Assembly (NCBI GenBank): GCA_025358295.1 | Contig: JANYJY010000044.1 | Span: forward strand, 1-63,535 | Length of the DNA stretch: 63,535 bases | Direction: 5' to 3' | Source of the DNA: Gammaproteobacteria bacterium | GTDB lineage: Bacteria; Pseudomonadota; Gammaproteobacteria; Steroidobacterales; Steroidobacteraceae | Notes under the pieces: model-generated | The model's database searches: none | Told to the model about the DNA's origin: nothing | The model's input: only the letters and a program-made list of their open reading frames with translations | Program-made: the position numbers and the translations under genes | Shown here: positions 60,346 through 63,535 of the stretch, piece after piece | How positions within the stretch are numbered: the stretch's first letter is position 1 | How the letters are laid out: each line of letters begins with the position of its first letter

Positions 60346-61379
60346 CGCCGGTGTGGGCCGGTACGAAGCAACGTTTGCAATGATTCGACGGCTTCGATCG
60401 GATGTCGCCCGCGACGCAGCTCGAAAGCATCGAGAGCAGCAACACGCTTGGCAAAGGACGACCATTCGGGTTGATTGGCCGCATAGGATTGCTCAGCCAG
60501 CAATTTCGCCCGGAGTTCGGCTCTGGGCATCCGCCGCAGAAGCGGAGTCCCGGCAGCATTCTGCGCCGACAGGAATGCGATCGCGACGATTTTTAAAGGA
60601 GCGGGGGCGAGTCGGTAGGCGCCTTGCCGCAAATTGACCTCGAACTTCTTCACCCCACTGCGCCGCCGAATAACCGGGGATTTCCGGATTATCGCGGCAT
60701 CACGGGTTCGCCCGAGCCAGCGCAGCGAGTCGGCGCGGACGTGGAGGAAGTTGGCACAGCCGGTCGCAAGCATTGTGTCGGGTTCGACAAAAACGCTGTC
60801 CTCCGCCAAGAAGTCCCAATCCTTCGCCAGGCATTGCAAAGCCACCGTGGACTTCCCGGATCCGCTCGGTCCCACCAGCAAGACTCCGCGACCTGCGTGG
60901 CCGACGCATGCAGCGTGCAGCGGCACCAACTTTTGGGCGCGCGCAGCTAGCGTGAACACCGCGAATTCGATCAATTCGTAACGAGTGTGATAGCCATAGC
61001 GCATCATCTGCGGGGACACGACCACGAGCGCCGACCGTTCGTTGGCGGATATCACCACGAAATTCGATGCGGCCGTCGCGCCGCCGATCAAGCCCGTCGC
61101 GCTCAACATGGCTAGCGGCGGGGGTTCAGTGCGACTGCCGGAATGGGCGTCCGGCGTCAGCAGCAGCTTGACTCGAAAACTCGGCACCGCGCCGGGCAGT
61201 CGATGCGCGGGCAGGCCTGAGTATGCGGCATCCACCTGCCGGAGCAGGCGTCGACTATTGCTTTCGAAATGAAATCGCCCACCCAATACTTGCACGCGTG
61301 TCTCAAAGGGCTGCGCACAGTGCTCTCCAAAGGGATCGGACAATAGATCAGGTACCATAGTGTGCTGCTGAGTGGTCAT
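60342..61379 (-). CDS. HprK-like (HPr kinase-related) P-loop kinase
   Basis: The 345-residue protein has an unrecognised N-terminal half and a C-terminal HPr-kinase-like domain: HAACVGHAGRGVLLVG with the P-loop GPSGSGKST (residues 170-178), then DWDFLAEDSVFVEP, where a Walker-B-like Asp lies. Relatives are frequent in peptide and surface-polymer loci, and one such kinase (PadK of the paeninodin locus) phosphorylates the end of a lasso peptide. No HPr or PTS gene is near, so a sugar-transport role is unlikely. Start is uncertain between 61379 and the Met seven codons later. It is opposite in strand to its neighbours. Confidence 0.8.
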   Translation of the reverse strand: MTTQQHTMVPDLLSDPFGEHCAQPFETRVQVLGGRFHFESNSRRLLRQVDAAYSGLPAHRLPGAVPSFRVKLLLTPDAHSGSRTEPPPLAMLSATGLIGGATAASNFVVISANERSALVVVSPQMMRYGYHTRYELIEFAVFTLAARAQKLVPLHAACVGHAGRGVLLVGPSGSGKSTVALQCLAKDWDFLAEDSVFVEPDTMLATGCANFLHVRADSLRWLGRTRDAAIIRKSPVIRRRSGVKKFEVNLRQGAYRLAPAPLKIVAIAFLSAQNAAGTPLLRRMPRAELRAKLLAEQSYAANQPEWSSFAKRVAALDAFELRRGRHPIEAVESLQTLLRTGPHRR

Positions 61380-61448
61380 TTAATGACGTCAGCATATCGA
61401 GAACGGGACCCATACGGCGACAGAAATTTCCACTCGCTATTTAGAACC

Positions 61449-62297
61449 ATGAATAGACCTCGACGTTCGTCCTCACCATCGCAGGCGGCAGCACCGCTGC
61501 AATTGCGCGATACGCAGGACGCGTTCGACAGCGTTGCATCGGATTACGATGGACCCCGCGGCAACAATGATCTCATCCAAGACATGCGCGGCGAGATGTG
61601 GCGCTGGTTGGATGCCACGTTCGCCACGGACAGCCGCCTGATCGACTTGGGGTGTGGCACCGGTCTCGACGCCGTGCGTATGGCGCAGCGTGGCCATCGC
61701 GTCACTGCAACGGATTGGTCGCGTCAGATGGTGCAGAGGACCCGCGAGCGGGCCCAGCAGGAGCGACTGTCGGATCGAGTTGAAGCACTCGAGATTGGCG
61801 CTCACGAGATGCACTGGTTGGCTGGACCGGGTTCGTACGACGGGGCATATTCTGACTTGGGACCGCTCAACTGTGTGCCTGATCTTGCAGACGTTTCCCG
61901 AGAATGCGCCCGCCTTGTGAAGCCGGGTGGCGCCCTCGTCTTTACCGTAATTGGCCGAATTTGCCCGTGGGAGATCGCGCACTATCTGCGCCGCGGGCGG
62001 TGGGCCAGGGCGATGTTGCGTTTTGCCCGTAGCGTGGTGCCCGTGAGCATGAACAACCACACCATCTGGACGCGCTACTATGGTCCGCGGGAGTTTTATC
62101 GAGCCTTCGAGCAACACTTCACGCTCGAACATTATCGTGGACTTTGCGTATTTGCGCCGCCGCCGTATTTGACCTGGGTGCGCGACGGGCACATGAAGTG
62201 GCACAAGCGGCTTTGGAGCTTGGACCGGCGCGTGTCCGGTTGGCCGCTGATTCGGGGGATGGGGGACCATTTTTTAATGGTGATGAAGAGGCGATGA
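61449..62297 (+). CDS. Class I SAM-dependent methyltransferase
   Basis: The 282-residue protein has AFDSVASDYDGPRGNNDLI, then motif I LIDLGCGTGLDAVRMA at about residues 63-78, followed by RVTATDWSRQMVQRTRERA and ARLVKPGGALVFTVIG. It differs clearly from the methyltransferase at 59488 and so probably acts at another position. ATG at 61383 is an alternative start but would leave only three bases to the divergent HprK-like start; the ATG at 61449 is my choice without strong ribosome-site support. It is divergent from the kinase and upstream of the glycosyltransferase-like gene. Confidence 0.85.
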   Translation: MNRPRRSSSPSQAAAPLQLRDTQDAFDSVASDYDGPRGNNDLIQDMRGEMWRWLDATFATDSRLIDLGCGTGLDAVRMAQRGHRVTATDWSRQMVQRTRERAQQERLSDRVEALEIGAHEMHWLAGPGSYDGAYSDLGPLNCVPDLADVSRECARLVKPGGALVFTVIGRICPWEIAHYLRRGRWARAMLRFARSVVPVSMNNHTIWTRYYGPREFYRAFEQHFTLEHYRGLCVFAPPPYLTWVRDGHMKWHKRLWSLDRRVSGWPLIRGMGDHFLMVMKRR

Positions 62298-62463
62298 AGA
62301 TCCTGAAACGATTTGCAGCCAAGGCCGTGGATCGTTCAATGGGCGGATAGCAGAGCTGACCGAGCAACTTTTGTCGGTTCTTGAGGTACTAACCAAGTTA
62401 GTAAAGGATCTCCCGGCTTCCGGTCGTTGGGTCGATCATTTTCTGCAATATGAGCAAATCTAG
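62293..62463 (+). other. Short open frame without a normal start between methyltransferase and glycosyltransferase genes
   Basis: This frame is open for 56 codons and ends ELTEQLLSVLEVLTKLVKDL then PASGRWVDHFLQYEQI, which reads like a real amphipathic peptide. It has no ATG or GTG; the first TTG is at 62371 and would give 30 residues. A separate 18-codon ATG frame starts at 62294, overlapping the methyltransferase stop (ATGA). It may be a remnant of a small gene, a precursor-peptide gene with a rare start, or chance. Confidence 0.25.
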
Positions 62464-62484
62464 CCTTACCCAATTGTTGGATCA

Positions 62485-63468
62485 TTGCCTATCGGCGTGG
62501 GTGCGCTGGTGATCAGGGCCGTGCACCAAAGGGCTGCACGGACGGTCAAGCGACTCTATTGGCGCGCGCGTGCCGCGGCCCGGCCTGTGCCGGCTCCGAA
62601 ACTTGTGGCGCTCACGGCAACTCGCAATGAAGACTGGGTGCTCGGACTGTCGCTTCGCGTCAGTTTGTCCTACTGCAACGCGGTGGTTGTCACTGATCAT
62701 GGCTCGACAGATCGAACTGCGCAAATCATTCGCGATGCGCAGGCTGAATTTCCCAATTGCCCGATCGATGTGCGTCGGGTGGAGCATACGGAATGGAGGG
62801 AAGCGGACGTTCGGCAGGAGATGCTGGAGCGTGGTCGGCGCCTCGGCGGCACGCATTTCGTCATCGTCGATGCGGACGAGGTGCCCACGGGAAATTTACT
62901 GCCGCAATTGCGCGCCTTAGCACTCGGCGCTGACGTGGGCTGCTGCGCGGCCCTGCCCATGATCGCGACCTATCATTCACCCACTGTGTACCGTTGGGAT
63001 GGGCTTTGGGGCGAGCGAAGCGCCATTCCCTGGGCATTCGGCGATTCCGGGGAATTGTGCTGGAAGTTTTCAAGTGCCTATCAATGGCACCGGCGAGCTC
63101 CCTTCAATGCGATTGACAAGGGGCTCTTGGTTTCCGGTAAGGAACGGGGCGGTTTATTTCATTTGCAGTTCGTCAATAAGAGCCGACTGCAGAGCAAAGC
63201 TGCCTGGTACAAGATGATGGAGACGGTCACCTATCCGGGAAAACGAACCGCCGCAGACCTCAACCAGATGTACGATTGGGCCTTGCGCGAGGAGTCGGCG
63301 AGGCTCGATGTCGTGCCGCAGGAGTGGTGGGCACCGTATCAGCAGCGAGGCTGGCTGCAATTCTTCCGGCCCGATGCGCCGGCCTGGCAACTTGGCGAGG
63401 CAATTAGACTTGCGGCACAGCACGGCCACGAGCGTTTCTCCGGTCTCGAACTCCACGGAATTGTCTAG
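62485..63468 (+). CDS. GT2-like glycosyltransferase family protein
   Basis: The 327-residue protein has VALTATRNEDWVLGLSLRV, then VVTDHGSTDRTAQII (about residues 69-83) and THFVIVDADEVP (about residues 123-134), where the DxD-like DAD would bind the metal and nucleotide-sugar. This is the A-type fold of family 2-related glycosyltransferases, in the subgroup that lacks membrane helices. The start is unclear: TTG at 62485, GTG at 62497 and GTG at 62509 are all in frame and none has a convincing ribosome site. It belongs to the tailoring-type cluster at the end of the window. Confidence 0.78.
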   Translation: MPIGVGALVIRAVHQRAARTVKRLYWRARAAARPVPAPKLVALTATRNEDWVLGLSLRVSLSYCNAVVVTDHGSTDRTAQIIRDAQAEFPNCPIDVRRVEHTEWREADVRQEMLERGRRLGGTHFVIVDADEVPTGNLLPQLRALALGADVGCCAALPMIATYHSPTVYRWDGLWGERSAIPWAFGDSGELCWKFSSAYQWHRRAPFNAIDKGLLVSGKERGGLFHLQFVNKSRLQSKAAWYKMMETVTYPGKRTAADLNQMYDWALREESARLDVVPQEWWAPYQQRGWLQFFRPDAPAWQLGEAIRLAAQHGHERFSGLELHGIV

Positions 63469-63477
63469 GAATCAATC

Positions 63478-63535
63478 ATGTTTCTCGCCAAAGAACTGCG
63501 CGGCCAGAATTTGAGCTATCGGGCGAATGAGTACT
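63478..63535 (+). CDS. Start of an unidentified gene, cut by the window edge
   Basis: An ATG at 63478 follows AGGA by seven bases and opens a frame (MFLAKELRGQNLSYRANEY) to the end of the window. Ten bases separate it from the glycosyltransferase stop, so it is probably the next gene of the same operon. Nineteen residues are too few to name a family. Confidence 0.5.
   Translation, partial: MFLAKELRGQNLSYRANEY

Noticed and set aside
60342-61379. HPr kinase of a sugar phosphotransferase system
   Set aside because: No HPr, enzyme I or PTS gene is nearby, and the N-terminal half does not resemble HprK; the setting is a modification cluster.

Overview
The window is a 63.5 kb stretch of a GC-rich (roughly 60-65 percent by eye) proteobacterial chromosome. 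The gene content points to a gammaproteobacterium outside the Enterobacteriaceae, perhaps near the Steroidobacteraceae, Nevskiales or Xanthomonadales. The signs are a fused ThrA aspartokinase/homoserine dehydrogenase followed by thrB and thrC, HrpA, UvrC-PgsA followed by tRNA-Gly and tRNA-Cys, Tat-exported MsrP with MsrQ, and a plant-type (class II) DAHP synthase. The taxonomic placement is inference. I see no rRNA, CRISPR array, insertion sequence or prophage. Coding density is very high, and many neighbours overlap by 1-4 bases (ATGA or GTGA), which suggests translational coupling.

Layout. Bases 1-7189 hold the end of ygiQ and a tight thrA-thrB-thrC-NERD operon that turns aspartate into threonine. 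Bases 7186-19101 hold tatD, a secreted repeat protein, a YgjP-type metallopeptidase, tryptophan 2,3-dioxygenase, a class I DAHP synthase, msrPQ, a HAD phosphatase, creD, a PanE-like reductase and a pair of M16 peptidases, of which the second lacks the zinc motif. A minus-strand block (19145-25635) carries a DUF1993 gene, acnA, mnmA, an unrecognised gene and purB. Bases 25713-35340 hold fumC, a nudL-mazG-hrpA string, an ALDH7-type dehydrogenase and the class II DAHP synthase. Bases 35341-38767 contain a candidate small RNA with its own promoter and a strong terminator, then udgB-uvrC-pgsA, whose genes overlap.

After pgsA a strong promoter drives tRNA-Gly(GCC) and tRNA-Cys(GCA). tRNA-Leu(UAA), which is the third member of this cluster in Escherichia coli, lies about 10 kb away at 49260. 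The bases in between carry the most interesting block: a six-gene plus-strand run (39436-45070). It encodes a Rieske oxygenase, a CDP-alcohol phosphotransferase, an Fe(II)/2-oxoglutarate oxygenase resembling the BesD halogenases, an HpnL/MprF-type membrane protein, a LicC/PntC-like nucleotidyltransferase and an Omp85-type barrel. Together these look like a pathway that activates, transfers and oxidises a phospho-alcohol head group and moves the product to the cell surface. A cupin-thioredoxin-metallo-beta-lactamase operon (minus strand) and a hydrolase-cyclase pair (plus strand) fill the rest of that interval.

Bases 49388-56579 hold an ABC exporter, a 2,4-dienoyl-CoA-reductase-like flavoenzyme, an MFS transporter, a YXWGXW-repeat protein, a YfcE-like phosphoesterase, a DUF1272 protein and aquaporin Z. 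The window ends in a second unusual cluster (56785 to the edge): a B12-type radical SAM protein, an NTase_5-type nucleotidyltransferase, two methyltransferases, an HprK-like kinase and a glycosyltransferase-like protein. The mix resembles tailoring genes of peptide or surface-polymer loci and runs off the window.
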